The translations under genes were made by a program, and so were the position numbers. The notes below the pieces were generated by a model. It worked only from the letters and a program-made list of their open reading frames with translations. It was not told the DNA's origin and did not search any database. A stretch of 64,000 nt of DNA from Ulota crispa (Eukaryota; Streptophyta; Bryopsida; Orthotrichales; Orthotrichaceae). The stretch is taken from positions 1,552,501-1,616,500 of the forward strand of contig OY987244.1 of assembly GCA_963920765.1 (NCBI GenBank). Reading direction: 5' to 3'. Of this stretch, positions 1 through 11,269 are shown piece by piece. Position 1 is the first letter of the stretch. Each line of letters starts with the position of its first letter.

Positions 1-291
1 CACAAATACTCTTAGACCATAATTTTCAAATGTTTATTTTGTTGTGTATGCCATTTTTCTTCTCCCTTTATGTGCATGCTGCTACTTCCTTCTCCCTTAA
101 GTCCCTTTGTGCACACGTAGAACATGAAAAAAACAACTTGCTCACAAAGGAAGAAGGAAGTGGCATGCACAATGATTAGAAAGCCTGAAAATTATGGTTC
201 AAGGGTATTTGTGCAATTTCTGAAAAACTAGGATCTCCCGGGGTATTCATACAATTATTGTAAACTTCAAAAGTATTCATCAAAATTTCCC
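1..291. mobile_element. GGGAAATTTT-type MITE, cut by the window start
   Basis: The right end reads, on the minus strand, GGGAAATTTTGATGAATAC followed by sequence like the ends of the elements at 9127-9439, 12672-12988 and 31682-32002. The interior shows the family layout: an outer inverted arm (CACAAATACTC near base 1, GGGTATTTGTGC near 205) around a central hairpin rich in TCCCTTTATGTGCATG. The left terminus lies outside the window. No coding capacity. Confidence 0.6.
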
Positions 292-1876
292 ATTTTTTTA
301 TATGCATAGATTCAAATGACATTGTAAGTCCATTGTCAAAAGAAAATTTGTTAGATTTTTGACATATTCCCAATTTACAGTTTTCGTCCCAACAACTAGA
401 AAATTTGGACCATATGGTGTACACCATAGTTCAGCCACTCTAGCTGGTTGTATCTTATATTTGCAGGTCAAAATGTTAGGTAATATGTGGCGGGACAAAA
501 GATTTGGAGTGTTAGCTGCTAAAGGCCGTGTTATGGAGAAATTTCTTGTCTCTGGGATAAATGAGAACAACCAATTCCAAGCGGAGGCCAAGCATTCTGA
601 AGTTCTCCGCCGTTGCTGCAACGGAGTGGAGTTCTCGTACGCTAGTGGAGGAATTAACGTTTCCCCCGCTTATTTAATATTCCCGCTCTCCCTGATGACA
701 AGTGTCTTTAGCAGCAGCAGCATTATTCATGGATCTGCTATATATTTTTTGGCCTCCTGAAGCACAGTACTCACCATGATCTCACCACGATGTTACATTT
801 TAAAACCGAGCAAACTTTACACACAATTTAGTAGTGTTTTTAGCCACTTAAATTAATCATAAAAATCACGTTAGCGATCACTGTTCACTGGTAGCGACTG
901 TTTCTTTTCACACTGAATATTATAATTATTACATACAATTGTGTTTTTTCTCATTAACTGGATACGAAATTGCAGAGTAGTTGTATACGGTCATCCCCTA
1001 AACGAGCTGGGCTCAGGTGAGTACCTGTACAATACTTAGTTGAAAAGGATCGTCGCACCGTATCACACACCACTAGCAAATACAAATTCATGTCATATTC
1101 CACAGGCAATGTTCTATGAAAACTGTGTGAAAGTTTACAGTAGACTGAGTCCTTCAGCATTTAAGTTAAGTTACTAAGCTTAGATGCTCACTTCGTTGTG
1201 ATGGCCTTTCGCAGGCGCCTTGCAGGGGTTGGGAGGAATTCTTGCTGGTGATATTTTTTTTGACAGGGAGCTGTACTGTACAGTACAGTTGTGGAAGAGA
1301 AATTGATGCTTGAATAGTATCATCATCCTTTGAATGAATGTATCGGACTAGCTAGTTAAACACCCTGTGTTTACAGGACTTAACTTCGTATGCAACGGAT
1401 CCCTGCAGAAGTCGCAGAGACGTTTCGAGAGGTCAAGCAGTACCAGGAACCATTGAACCACGTAGGTACAAGGACTCATCTGCTCTTCTGCTGCCGCCTG
1501 CCGTAAGCGCAAGGGCCGCTTGTCATTGTGGCCAACCAAGTCGAGAGGCAGTGGGATTTAGTGGTCAAATTTTGTTGAGAGATCAAAGAAATGGGTTGAA
1601 AATAGATAATAAGATATTGATTTTGAAATTTTTGGCTGGTTTTGGTGTGAAGTTTCTAAATAGCCAAGTCCAAAGGTCAAGCCCAAAACTCAAATTTTCA
1701 ACAATTTCACAACCTCATAACTTGAATAGTCATAGTGTGAAGCCTCCAAAGGTCAAGCCCAAAGTCCAAACCCATAACGTTTTTGTTCAAGATTCCAATC
1801 TAAAAGTTTTTGACTAAGTTTTCATTGAAATTGCTACAGATTGCCATTTCTACTACGTCGTAGTAAAATTGTGATA
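292..1876. other. No gene recognised; perfect 18-bp palindrome at 1271-1288
   Basis: This stretch is slightly GC-richer around 440-760 and 1190-1540, and a frame of about 130 codons is open on + from 359 to 760, but it has no recognisable domain and no convincing splice-site set. CTGTACTGTACAGTACAG at 1271-1288 is a perfect palindrome. A short block at 1725-1745 resembles the end of the Harbinger MITE at 13076-13440 but lacks a partner end. Confidence 0.5.
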
Positions 1877-1986
1877 AACAAGTAAGTGACAGCAACTAAA
1901 CCACAACTGCACTAACTATACAACAACTACAAAATGACTCCATTTCACTTGTACAGTTGTAGTTTAGTTATTGTCACTTAGTTGTT
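1877..1986. repeat. Foldback repeat, about 33-bp arms
   Basis: The left arm (1877-1909, starting AACAAGTAAGTGACAGC) and right arm (1954-1986, ending GTCACTTAGTTGTT) are imperfect reverse complements around a 44-bp loop. It is probably a degenerate MITE; no clean target-site duplication was seen. Confidence 0.6.
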
Positions 1987-1992
1987 TAGGAC

Positions 1993-4060
1993 TTTTTTTT
2001 TACAAGTACCAAATTTTATAAAAAAACATTTTTGGACACACGTAACCATAAGATCTCGTAGTGCATTAGTTTCAAAAGATGCATAAATAATTTCAAAACT
2101 TTCCATCATGTGGATTGTAAGAAATCTGAGTATGAATCAACAAAAAGCCAATTTTTGCCCTTGCAAAAACTAGGGCATCTACACTTCACAGTTCACAAGG
2201 TTACATTTGTATGAAATTTTTTCCAAAATGGTTGTGATTTTTTGGATTTATTCTTCAAAGCAAGTTAGGTACACACTTGAAAATTTTCAAATCATTTGGA
2301 ATTGTAAAACACATGGAAAAAGAATAGTAAGGAAAAAGAAGTAGAGAATGATTCAAACCACTCAATTGTTAAGAACTTAATTATAGAAATGAAAAACTCT
2401 AATCCCAATGGTTGTAATGTTGTAATAAACAATTTGCATCCTCAGGTTTTAATAAAACAAACACAATGTCTTGATAAATTTCATTTCATTGATAAAAATG
2501 GAATGATTCCAAACATCCAACACAAATTTTAATCTAGAAAACCAAGTTTAAATTTTTATTTCTTCCAAAAGTGATTTTTCAAAAGTTGTTGAGGCTTCCC
2601 AAATTTCAAAGAAAACTACATATCATATAGCAACTTTTGAATCAAGTAGTCAAAAGATATGAAAATTGTTGGGCCTTAACCCCTAAAGGACCAAGCATTT
2701 TTTTTTTTTTTGCTAAAATCACTAAAAATTGCCACTTCTAGGGGTTGAGTAAAAAGGTAGATTTCTTTTTTTGGAAATCTAGCCATGGAATCTTGTCTTA
2801 GACTAGAAGAGGTACTTATGGGGAAAAAAATCAGGTCATTCTATTTGGAGATAAGGAAGATATTTACATTTGAAGTGAAGAGAATAGGTTTTTTTCCTTG
2901 CTGCTAGTAAAATTTAGAAGCCCTTGACCACTCTTACATGAAAAAAATTGCTCTACCCAAAATTGTGCTTTAATTTTTCCATGTAAGAATGTAAGAGATC
3001 AAGTTAGGTATATATGGGAGAATTTTCAAATCAATTGGAACTATACAACACATGGGAAAAAAATAGTAAGTAAAAAATAGTAGAGAATGAGTCAAATCAC
3101 TAAATTGTTAAGAATTTAATTATTGAAATGAAAGATGCAAATCCCAATGTCATAATGTTGTGATAAACAATCTACTTCCTTGAGTTTAATTATTTTTTCA
3201 AAATATTGAAAATTGAGTAAAATAGAGGACTTCAAAGTTTATTTTAGAGTAGAGAATTTGTAACTACCCGCAAACAAAAACTCCTTATAACTTTCATCTC
3301 ATTGATTGGAATTTAATGATTCAAAGCTTCCCATGTATTAAAAAAATCTAAAGAACAAACTCCAGTTTTCTATTTTTTTTAAATGCAATTTTTAGAGAAA
3401 TTTTTTGGGCTACTTGAATTGCCCCTCCTCCCCTGGGTTGCAAAAATTCTTGCATAACTTCTTTGTCAAATGTCAAATTGAAGAAAAATTAGATGCCCAC
3501 TTAGATCTCTAAACTCCCCACCTTCAATAAAAGTTTCAAAAAACCACACAAAGTAGCTTATCCAAAGGTACATGGCCAAAACTTCATTTGTTCTTCAAAT
3601 GGACAATGGTCCATTAGGGGTTAAAGCTACTAAACACCATATTTGTTAAATTGGGAAAACTAGATTCTCAAGATGTACTTCACCTTAAACCTAGAGAGGT
3701 TTAAGGAGGTCACCTTAAACCTAGTTAATGAACTTTTTGTCAAAAACTCAGAAGTATTGTTATTTTGTGGAACGAATAGGTTCCAATCTTGGCTTTTTGG
3801 GTAATAAAGAGGTGTATTTCTAGAAGATATATATATCTCATTTTATTGGAAAACAATCAAGTGAACACTTGACAAAAAAAGGGCTAGAATTCCCAAAACG
3901 TTCACAGATTCCCAAATTAATGAATATGTTGTTTACTCCTTGGACACATCATGTGTGAAAATTTCAAAGAAAAAAGATGAAAACATCATTTATTGTGAAC
4001 TATTCAAAATTGCCAAATTGCCAAAAAACTCAATTTGGTCTTGTAAGAGTTACCAATTAA
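1993..4060. repeat. Diverged copy of a large interspersed repeat, interrupted by a TTAA element
   Basis: Bases 1993-2675 align by eye with about 6500-6930 (shared words such as ACAAGTACCAAAT, TAAGATCT, GAATGATTCAAACCA, GTTAAGAACTTAATTAT), and 3925-4040 aligns with 7590-7840 (CTCCTTGGACACATCATGTG). The intervening 2676-3624 is a separate element with TTAA ends. The two repeat copies are diverged by many substitutions and indels. No protein-coding frame is apparent. Confidence 0.55.
2676..3624. mobile_element. TTAA-bounded non-autonomous element, 949 bp
   Basis: It starts TTAACCCCTAAAGGACCA and ends TGGTCCATTAGGGGTTAA, so the ends are inverted repeats outside a TTAA duplicate. The TTAA target and CCC-starting termini match the hallmark of the piggyBac superfamily; the assignment is by termini only. 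Its right third (3465-3624) matches one arm of the 11270-11994 element and its middle matches about 6770-7370. It has no transposase and must be mobilised in trans if active. Confidence 0.7.
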
Positions 4061-4733
4061 GATCTTGTTAGTTTTTTTTATTATTTTGTGAAATAAAATT
4101 GATGGTCTCTTGATTAGAACGTGGATCTCCATTTTTTACCCAAACTTCTTTTGAGAAGTAGTTACTTTGTATAAAAAAGTGATACCATGTAGATATTTTA
4201 GAGGATGAAAGACTTCGGACCTTGACACTACCTCTAGTGTCAAGGGTTGAGAGGTCAAAGTCTTGATTTTTTGCTATCTAATTGGTGAAAATTGTTGACC
4301 TCTTGACCATTGGCTATAGTGGGAAGCAATCCTAACTAGAACAGTACTTGAGCAACAAGTTGTAGTTCAAAGCCAATAATTGAGTAAATAGTGGTCTCTT
4401 AATATGGTGCCTGCAATAGAATTGATCTATTGCACATACATCAACGTGGGACCACTGTGAAAAATCTTAGTTTTTTCCTAAACAAAGGTAAAAATAATAA
4501 TCTGCCCTTTGTTTTGGCACTATTCAATTGTAATCTCCTTTGCGGTTTTGAACCAAATTAAAATCTTTGCATCCAATGTTAATTCAAAATCCTTGAATTC
4601 AATTCTTAAATGATAAATATCCATACTCTCACATTTTTTGGCTAGTGAAAAATCAAAGCTTTACCACCCTTGCCCCACACCAATGTATGTGCAGAAAATC
4701 AAGCCCCTGCATTAGGCCTTTCTGATAAATAAA
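4061..4733. other. No gene; AT-rich repeat remnant
   Basis: No frame with coding character. Bases 4500-4630 contain a fragment like the arm of the palindrome family seen at 18707-19114, 60414-60822 and about 50200-50370 (ATTCAATTGTAATCTCCTTTG). A short inverted repeat around 4220-4240 (TTGACACTACCTCTAGTGTCAA) is visible. Confidence 0.45.
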
Positions 4734-5526
4734 GGGTCTTGATACCACCACCTTCCTTTTTGATACTACCACCTCCCTTTTTGATACTACCACCTCCCTT
4801 TTTGATACTACCACCTCCCTTTTTGATACTACCACCTCCCTTTTTGATACTACCACCTCCCTTTTTGATACTACCACCTCCCTTTTTGATACTACCACCT
4901 CCCTTTTTGATACTACCACCTCCCTTTTTGATACTACCACCTCCCTTTTTGATACTACCACCTCCCTTTTTGATACTACCACCTCCCTTTTTGATACTAC
5001 CACCTCCCTTTTTGATACTACCACCTCCCTTTTTGATACTACCACCTCCCTTTTTGATACTACCACCTCCCTTTTTGATACTACCACCTCCCTTTTTGAT
5101 ACTACCACCTCCCTTTTTGATACTACCACCTCCCTTTCTGATACTACCACCTCCCTTTTTGATGCTACCACCTCCCTCTTTTACATCATTGTTCAAATTT
5201 TAGTGGTTTTTGGGGAAGTATTATTTTATTTTATTTAAAACTAAATATGTATAAAAACAAGTGATTTTTTGTTGGTGTACTTCAAACTGGTAAATTGCAA
5301 TAAAATTTTTTGATAAGAAAAGATAATAGAGTGTTTTCTTTTCCTATCAATTTTTTTATTGCAATTTATCATTTTGAAGTACTCTAACAAAAAACCACTA
5401 GGTTTTTACATACTTATTTCTAAATTTAAAAAAATAGGATTTCTCAAAAACCACTAAAAATTAAACAATAATGTAAAAGAGGGGGTGGCAGTATCAAAAG
5501 GGGGGGGGGTGATAGTATCAAGATCC
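4734..5526. mobile_element. hAT-like foldback MITE with 8-bp TSD, 793 bp
   Basis: The ends are GGGTCTTGATAC and, on the other strand, GGATCTTGATAC. The flanks carry an identical 8-bp direct repeat TAAATAAA (4726-4733 and 5527-5534), as produced by hAT elements; a Mutator-like origin is possible. The two halves fold back on each other around about 5335 (shared CTCTTTTACAT, TAGTGGTTTTT, GTACTTCAAA, TTGCAATAAAA). The left arm holds about 21 copies of a 21-bp repeat where the right arm has about two, so the element is a hairpin with one arm expanded. Confidence 0.75.
4739..5178. repeat. 21-bp minisatellite, about 21 units
   Basis: The unit begins GATACTACCACCTCC and continues into a T-run, repeated head to tail with only a few point differences in the first, second-last and last units. 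Because 21 is a multiple of three and the unit has no stop in several frames, both strands look open (GGGSIKK, VVVSKRE or ILPPPFL repeats); this is not evidence of a protein. It forms the sub-terminal part of the left arm of the MITE at 4734-5526. Confidence 0.95.
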
Positions 5527-6444
5527 TAAATAAAATTTAAGATTGGTATAAAAGCTCACAATTCCAAATCTAAAATTTAAAGACAACCATGTCTCTCTTG
5601 TTGTCTTATATAACTTGTATGGCTTGTAGTAAGTGAGCCAAACCAAAATATTGCAACGTTCAGGATTTAAAGAAATAACTTAGTTTGTATATTATTCAAT
5701 AACCTTTTAGTTTTGTTTGGAAGCCTTGACGGTTTTTTTTTTGAACTTGTGTATTATCCATACAACACTACTTGGACTTCTAAAGAGTCAAGACCTATAA
5801 GGATTTGAGTGGAGCTTTGCCATGAAACTAGGCATGGTTTATGCTAGGAGTCAACGCCATTGGGAGCCCCAGTAGGTTTCAATCTTTGCCTCATTGTTTT
5901 AATTAGTCAAATTCATTTCTAGTATTATACACTAAAAGTCAAGGTTGAAAATTTGAAAAATGTTTTAATGTTCAAAAGACAAGATCAGCTCAAAGGCCAA
6001 GAATTAAGTTCACGTAATAGAAAGCAAACTTGTGGCTTTAGGGTACTATCAAATTTATATTAAAAAAAAAAATTTAAAAAAAAATTTAAACTTGTTTTTA
6101 ATATTCATTATTGCCAAATCAAGAGCTCTACTTTGTCTCCTAATTTTGTACTTTTCTTATGAGAAGTTGTAAGTCATGTAATTACGTGGCTCCTGTTTTC
6201 AAATTTTGGCCTCAAATTCTTTAGAACCAAGATAGAAAGACCCCATCCCACTCTTACTTTAATGAGTGCTTGAGCCTTGACAACATATATGTTAAATTTT
6301 GACTTAAATGGCCCTAAATTTTGATGACCTTAAATCCTCAACAAGAGGGGCGCTTAGAATCTTTCACAAGAAAAATTTGCAGTACACAAGGATTAAGACT
6401 CTAAAGATTTAACACCATGTCACTAATATGAAAGTATGTCATCT
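5527..6444. other. No gene recognised
   Basis: AT-rich sequence with long A and T runs (for example near 6060-6090). No coding frame, splice pattern or paired repeat termini stood out. Confidence 0.5.
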
Positions 6445-7366
6445 TTAAACCCTAAAGTACTAAGCTAAGTTTTCCACCAAAACGGCTCCAAAACTGCCAT
6501 CCTAGTACAAGTACCAAATATTAGAAAAAGAACAATTATTATTTGATACATGTAACTATAAGATCTTGTAGTACACTGATATCCAAAGATGTGAAAAAAA
6601 AATCAGAAATTTTCACCATTTAGATTGTAAGATATTTGAGTTTGAATTGACAAAAAGTCATTTTTTGTCCCTGCAAAAATCCGGGCAGTTGCATTTCACA
6701 GGGTCATATTTGTATGAAACAGTTTCCAAAATGGTTGTAACCCTTTGAATTCATTTTTCAATGCAAGCTAAATACATACTTGAAAAAAGTCAAATCATTT
6801 CAAATTGTATAACATATGACATATGGAAAAAATATAATAAGTAAAAAGAAGTAGAAAATGATTCAAACCATTCAATTGTTAAGAACTTAATTATGGAAAT
6901 GGAAAATGCCAATATTGCAACTACTTGTTAAATTGGGAAAAAGCTTACATTTTGGGACTTTTGAAGGTTTCAGGAAGCTTCCTGAAATTGAGCTCAATGT
7001 TTATTTTTGGTACACGTATCCTCACTTGAGGGGAGGAATTTGCAAGGGAAAAAATCTTAGTGGCTCAAATTGAATATGATACCTTTGAATTTGGTTTAAA
7101 GTGACTTTTTGGGTTTAAGGTGGAGTACAAAACGGTACCTTTGTTTTTTCCAATTTTACAAATAACGCGTTCAATCCCAATGGCTGTAATGTTGTAATAA
7201 ACAATTTGAATCTTCAAGTTTTGTTTGTTTTTCCAAAATATTAAAAATTGAGTAAAATAAAGCACTTCAAAGTTTATTTTCAAGTAGAGAATCCATAATT
7301 GCCCGCAAACAGAAAACTTCTCATAACTCACATTTAATTGATCAAGATGGAATGATTCAAAGCTTC

Positions 7367-7368
<2 letters not shown>

Positions 7369-7450
<82 letters not shown>
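7369..7450. repeat. (AT)n microsatellite, about 41 units
   Basis: An uninterrupted AT dinucleotide tract of about 82 bp inside the repeat copy that starts at 6445. The related copy has no such tract at the equivalent place (near 3345), so the expansion is specific to this copy. Confidence 0.97.
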
Positions 7451-7452
<2 letters not shown>

Positions 7453-7629
7453 CCGATTTCAAAAAAGAAGTTTAAAATGTTTTTTTTTTTTTTAATTGTG
7501 TGCCCGGACTGCCCGCTAAGCAAAGAAAACAACATATCATGCAATACCTTTTGAACCATGAAATCAAAAATTATGAAATTTGTTGAACTTTAAAGCTACT
7601 CCTTGGACACATCATGTGTGAAAATTCAT

Positions 7630-7753
7630 TACAAGGAACCATGGTCAAATTTACAAAAAAGCTGACAAAGATTGTGACCTAATCTACAATATACTGTAGA
7701 GTAGGTCACAATCTTTGTCAACTTTTTAAAAATTTGACCATGGTTTCCTAGTA
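7630..7753. mobile_element. Small foldback MITE, about 124 bp
   Basis: The two arms are near-perfect reverse complements (TTACAAGGAACCATGG at left; on the other strand TTACTAGGAAACCATGG at right; shared TTGACAAAGATTGTGACCTA) around CAATATACTGTAGA. Compared with the uninterrupted relative at 3950-3975, it splits a conserved GAAAATTTCAAAG sequence, so insertion after family amplification is supported by an empty-site comparison. Confidence 0.75.
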
Positions 7754-7853
7754 ATGATTTCAAAGAAAAAATGAAAAACCCACTGGTAGTGAGTTGCCCA
7801 AAATTGCTATGTTGCCAAAAAGGAATGTTCAGGACTTTACTGGTTAAGCATTG

Positions 7854-9117
7854 ACAAAAGGCAAATAAAGGAAACAATACATTCCAGTATCAACCTTTAC
7901 TATCAGAGAGTATAATGGATAAATATGAAGTTGTGACAATTAGGTAATGTAGGTTGTATAACTTCAGAAATTTTTATTACAAACGTAAATTTTCCTTTGA
8001 TATACTTTACCCTTGATGGACTAGAGATTTCTAAACGTGGGAGAAAACTTATCACAAGTGACGAATGTCTAAAAACATTTATATATTTTTTCTCTCTACA
8101 AGTTTTTAAATCTGATTTTTTTTGAAACTAAGAAGTTGAATTTTATTGGCCGTATCAAAGCATTGGTTTCAAAAAATAATTAAACCAAGTAAAGGTTGAA
8201 GCATATTATGAGACCCCTAATTGTATATATATATATATTTTAAATATGAATTAGGATTTTTGTTCTTATGAAACCTTGCAGAATCTAATTCAGACAAAAC
8301 TTAGATGAACTAGCAAAGCAAAGTTTATCCCTAACTTAGATATAAAAATTTAATTATTCACAATTTTAAACCTAAAAAATATAGTAGGATTATAATAAAA
8401 TGTCACAGTAAGTCATACAACTATGCAAAATAGAATTAGTCACGTCATTCAAACTTGATTCTACTAGCAGCTCTTCCCAAAAGAATAAAAATGGATATTG
8501 ATTTAGTAAAAGTAAAAATGCAAGCCAAATATCAGTTACTCAGCTAACAGTTGAAGGAGAGTCTTTTAGACTCAGAAACATGCATAGCAAAATCAATTCC
8601 CCAATATTTCTCTCCAACCAAAAGAATCTTCTACTCAACTACCCAGAACGTCAAGATTCTAAATCAATAGCTGCAAACCACCTAGACATGTGATTTGGAC
8701 ATGAAAATAATTATTTTTCATTTTTTTCAATGTTTAGGACTTATTGAAAAAGTCAGTTTCTTCAAAATTCAAGTTCCTACCTTGATCCATTTTCAAAAAA
8801 TGGGTTGTCTAAATTTGAGACTTTTTGCCCCTGGATGACCTGAAAATACAAACTAAGGTGTTTTTTGCGGCTAATTTGAGCCTTATGAGTTCAAAACACA
8901 AACCATTTGTTGTGTAGAGTTTGGACACAAAAGTAATGAGCAATTTCAACGGGGCCCTTGATCTTGGGCTGTTGATTTTTCTCTGAAGTTTGGCTATTGA
9001 CATTGAAGGGGAAGTGAGCAAGTAGTCAAGAAAAGAGTATGAGGTGCATTTTGTTTAATCTTCTTAACACACATCTCTTCAATCTCTACAAACCTCTAAC
9101 ACTTGTATTAGACACAT
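7854..9117. other. No gene recognised
   Basis: AT-rich intergenic DNA, including a short (TA)n tract near 8224-8239. Frames of about 70 codons near 8810-9020 lack domain or splice support. Confidence 0.5.
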
Positions 9118-9126
9118 TTAATGTAA

Positions 9127-9439
9127 GGAAAAATTTCATGGATATCCCTGAAGTTTGCAATAATTTCATAGATACCCCTGTTTTTTCAAAAATTTCACAA
9201 ATACACTTGGACCAAAATTTTCAAGCAATTTTTTTGATGTGCATCCCACTTTCCTTGTTCCTTGTGCGCAAGTGTATCAAGAAAGAAGTAGTGTGCGCAC
9301 AAAGGGAGAAGGGAAGTGACATGCACAACAAAAAAAAATGTTTGAAAATTTTGGTCAAAGGGTATCCGTGAAATTTCTAAAAAAGCAGGGATATCTATGA
9401 AATTATTGCAAACTTCAGGGGTATCCATGAAATTTTCCC
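9127..9439. mobile_element. Mutator-like MITE, 313 bp, near-perfect 9-bp TSD
   Basis: The ends are GGAAAAATTTCATGGATA and, on the other strand, GGGAAAATTTCATGGATACC; the inverted arms run well over 80 bp. The flanks are TTAATGTAA (9118-9126) and TTAATATAA (9440-9448), eight of nine identical, the TSD length typical of Mutator-like elements. The centre carries the imperfect hairpin with TGTGCGCACAAAGGGAGAAG found in its relatives at 1-291 and 31682-32002. No coding capacity. Confidence 0.75.
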
Positions 9440-9448
9440 TTAATATAA

Positions 9449-10373
9449 TTGCTTTCAAATTCTCCTATCTTCAAACCACTTGCAATTAATCTGTGGTTGA
9501 CATAGAATGTAGTTGTAGTGGAAGAAGAAATATTGTTTGTCCTTGTTTTGTGGTAGTGGCTTGCTTTTGGGTAGTGTCTTATTTTTTTTTGGTAGTGGCA
9601 TGTTTTTTGGTGGTGGCATGTTGGAGGTTGGTGCATGTGGAGATGCATAACATTCAGTTGCGCTCATTATGCCTACCCTCCCTCCATCAGTAGCTAAGAG
9701 GACACATGGCTGAATTTTCCAGAGAGTTTATGAAAGAGAGGCTCAGTTTAATGCACATACGTCGATGTGGGGGCCAGCCATGTCAGAAAAATTTAAAAAA
9801 TTTAAAAAAACTTTTTGTTTTTTTTTGTTTTTTGTTTTTTTGTTTTATGATGAAGTTTGTGGATGATACCTGAAGAGAGGAAAAAGCAGCCTCTCTTCAG
9901 ACTACGGAATGTTATGGAAACTGGCTCGTCCTTTAATATTGTGATGTTTGCCACCTAACACAAGATTTTGTTTACTTTTGCAGTTCCTTCTGTAATTGTT
10001 GTTTTGTATATACTGCACTACATCCACGTTGATGTTCTCTGTAGTACTTCAGCAAATGTTCTTTGTGGTTCAGATGAGCATTGACGCTTATTCTGGCTGA
10101 CCAATTAAAACTAAAACCTTTTTCTTTTCCTAACTTGTAGTGTCAACGTGTAGATCACAAGAACATAAGCACTCACTGAGTTATTGCCCTTTGATATATT
10201 TTTGCAACAAAATGCAGTGTCTTTTCTTCCGGAAACTCTTGTACTCCCAATTGCATTATTTTAATCTATTGTTCAAGCGTCTATGTGCGAAGTGTGAGTT
10301 TCCAGTGATGGTTTTTGTATCTACAGACTACTGAAATGTACAGCACAGGATTGGAAGCGGAATTGGCGGGTGA
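9449..10373. other. Intergenic; T-rich low-complexity tract and weak splice-like sites
   Basis: Bases 9520-9625 are a GT-rich stretch (TGGTAGTGGCATG repeats) and 9785-9850 is an A/T-run region. Possible acceptor sites (TTTTGCAG at about 9984, TATCTACAG at about 10325) precede the small frame at 10374-10510, which hints at a transcribed region, but no complete gene can be built. Confidence 0.35.
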
Positions 10374-10513
10374 AAATGGCAAAGAAACCCCGGAGCAGCA
10401 AAAGCAATGGGGGGATAGAGGGGCAGCAACAAAAGGAGCTGCAAGCCAAAGGGTTGGAGAGGAGCATTATTTGGAGAGGGACGACTCTATTTTGTGAGCG
10501 TAAATGGTGAGGC
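10374..10513 (+). CDS. Possible short basic protein, 45 codons
   Basis: An ATG in a good context opens MAKKPRSSKSNGG..., a lysine- and serine-rich then glutamine-rich frame (QQQKELQAKG) ending ...CERKW at a TGA. A TATCTACAG acceptor-like site lies about 50 bases upstream. The last part overlaps the start of the MITE at 10494, so the stop, or a possible TTTT|GTGAGC donor, comes from the transposon. The region is locally GC-richer than its surroundings. Family not recognised; it may be the exon of a larger gene or chance. Two other frames over the same bases are also open, which lowers confidence. Confidence 0.2.
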
Positions 10514-10723
10514 ATGAGCAGTGAGCTAAGATTCTATGATTTGAAATTAACTTGAGCTCAAAAAACCTAAAAAATGGCAAGCTTTTCAAGGGATGAAAAC
10601 TCAATATGCATAATTATAGGGTCCTATGTACACAATTATAGGTGAAATTAAATATCCTAACAAAAAAATTAGGCTTGTGGCTCATGGCTCACAAATCCTT
10701 ACTCATGGTACAGCATTTCCTAG
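10494..10723. mobile_element. GTGAGCGTAAA-type MITE, copy 1
   Basis: The left end GTGAGCGTAAATGGTGAGGC and the right end (other strand ATGAGTAAGGATTTGTGAGCC) are inverted repeats. The interior (AATTATAGGG, AATTATAGGTG) matches the second copy at 42400-42637 over its whole length. No coding capacity. Confidence 0.7.
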
Positions 10724-11269
10724 GTATGAGGCAGAGAAAGCAAGGATTTGTTTTGACCTTTTAGGGGGACCAGGGTGAAATGACCCCTCATTGCCCTAGT
10801 TGAGAATGAGGCCTTGAAACCTGTCCACTACACATCCATGTTTTTGGACCAAGGTAAAAAAGGTCTACGATTTTACAAAGATAGTCAAAGTAATAATTTA
10901 TTACCTTTTTTGAAGTTATTCAATCATATCCTCCTTAGGGATCCTAAACTAAAACATGTCTCTAAATCCAAATGTGAAGTTAAAATTTTCAAAATCAATT
11001 TCTTGATGGTATCTTCCCAAACCCTTAGATTTTTTGAAACGTGAAAGAGCTCCGCTTTTACACCTTGGCTCTACAAACTCATCTAGCAATTGACTGAGAT
11101 CCCGGCCCCATTCATCCAAGAAAAAAGCCATTAATTCACCCTAGCCGCTTGGTATGTTGCATACACATCTTTGAACATGTGGGCTCTGGGTAGAAAAGCG
11201 TAGAAATACGCAGATCAGCCTTCATTTGCTTTGAATTTAGCTCACTTTATTTTCTTCCGAGTCAATAAA
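10724..11269. other. No gene recognised
   Basis: Mixed AT-rich sequence. Frames of 60-76 codons at 10814-11131 are open but have no domain or splicing support. Confidence 0.45.

Larger units (their letters stand above)
6445..7850. mobile_element. Degenerate TTAA-family element plus repeat tail
   Basis: It begins TTAAACCCTAAAGTAC at 6445, a variant of the TTAACCCCTAAAG end. A possible right end is CTTTAAAGCTACT near 7590, which compares with GGTTAAAGCTACT after the 2676-3624 element. Internal blocks 6505-6930 and 7170-7370 match 1993-2690 and 3140-3350. After the (TA)n tract the copy continues to about 7850 with similarity to 3925-4040, interrupted by the small foldback element at 7630-7753. 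Boundaries are uncertain. Confidence 0.4.

Noticed and set aside
359-760. 133-codon + frame as a gene
   Set aside because: It opens inside MITE-flanking DNA, lacks a recognisable domain and is overlapped by an open minus frame.
1725-1745. Second Harbinger MITE end (GTCATAGTGTGAAGCC)
   Set aside because: It resembles the right end of 13076-13440, but no partner end or TTA duplication was found.
4739-5178. Regularly repeated array as a CRISPR-like structure
   Set aside because: Units are contiguous with no unique spacers, and the context is a eukaryotic MITE.
4653-5203. Open frames of 154-172 codons on both strands encoding seven-residue repeats
   Set aside because: They are produced by the 21-bp minisatellite, whose unit has no stop in these frames; three frames on two strands are open at once.
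7065-7559. 164-codon minus frame with an Ile-Tyr repeat
   Set aside because: The frame crosses the (AT)n microsatellite inside a decayed repeat copy; the flanks show no domain.
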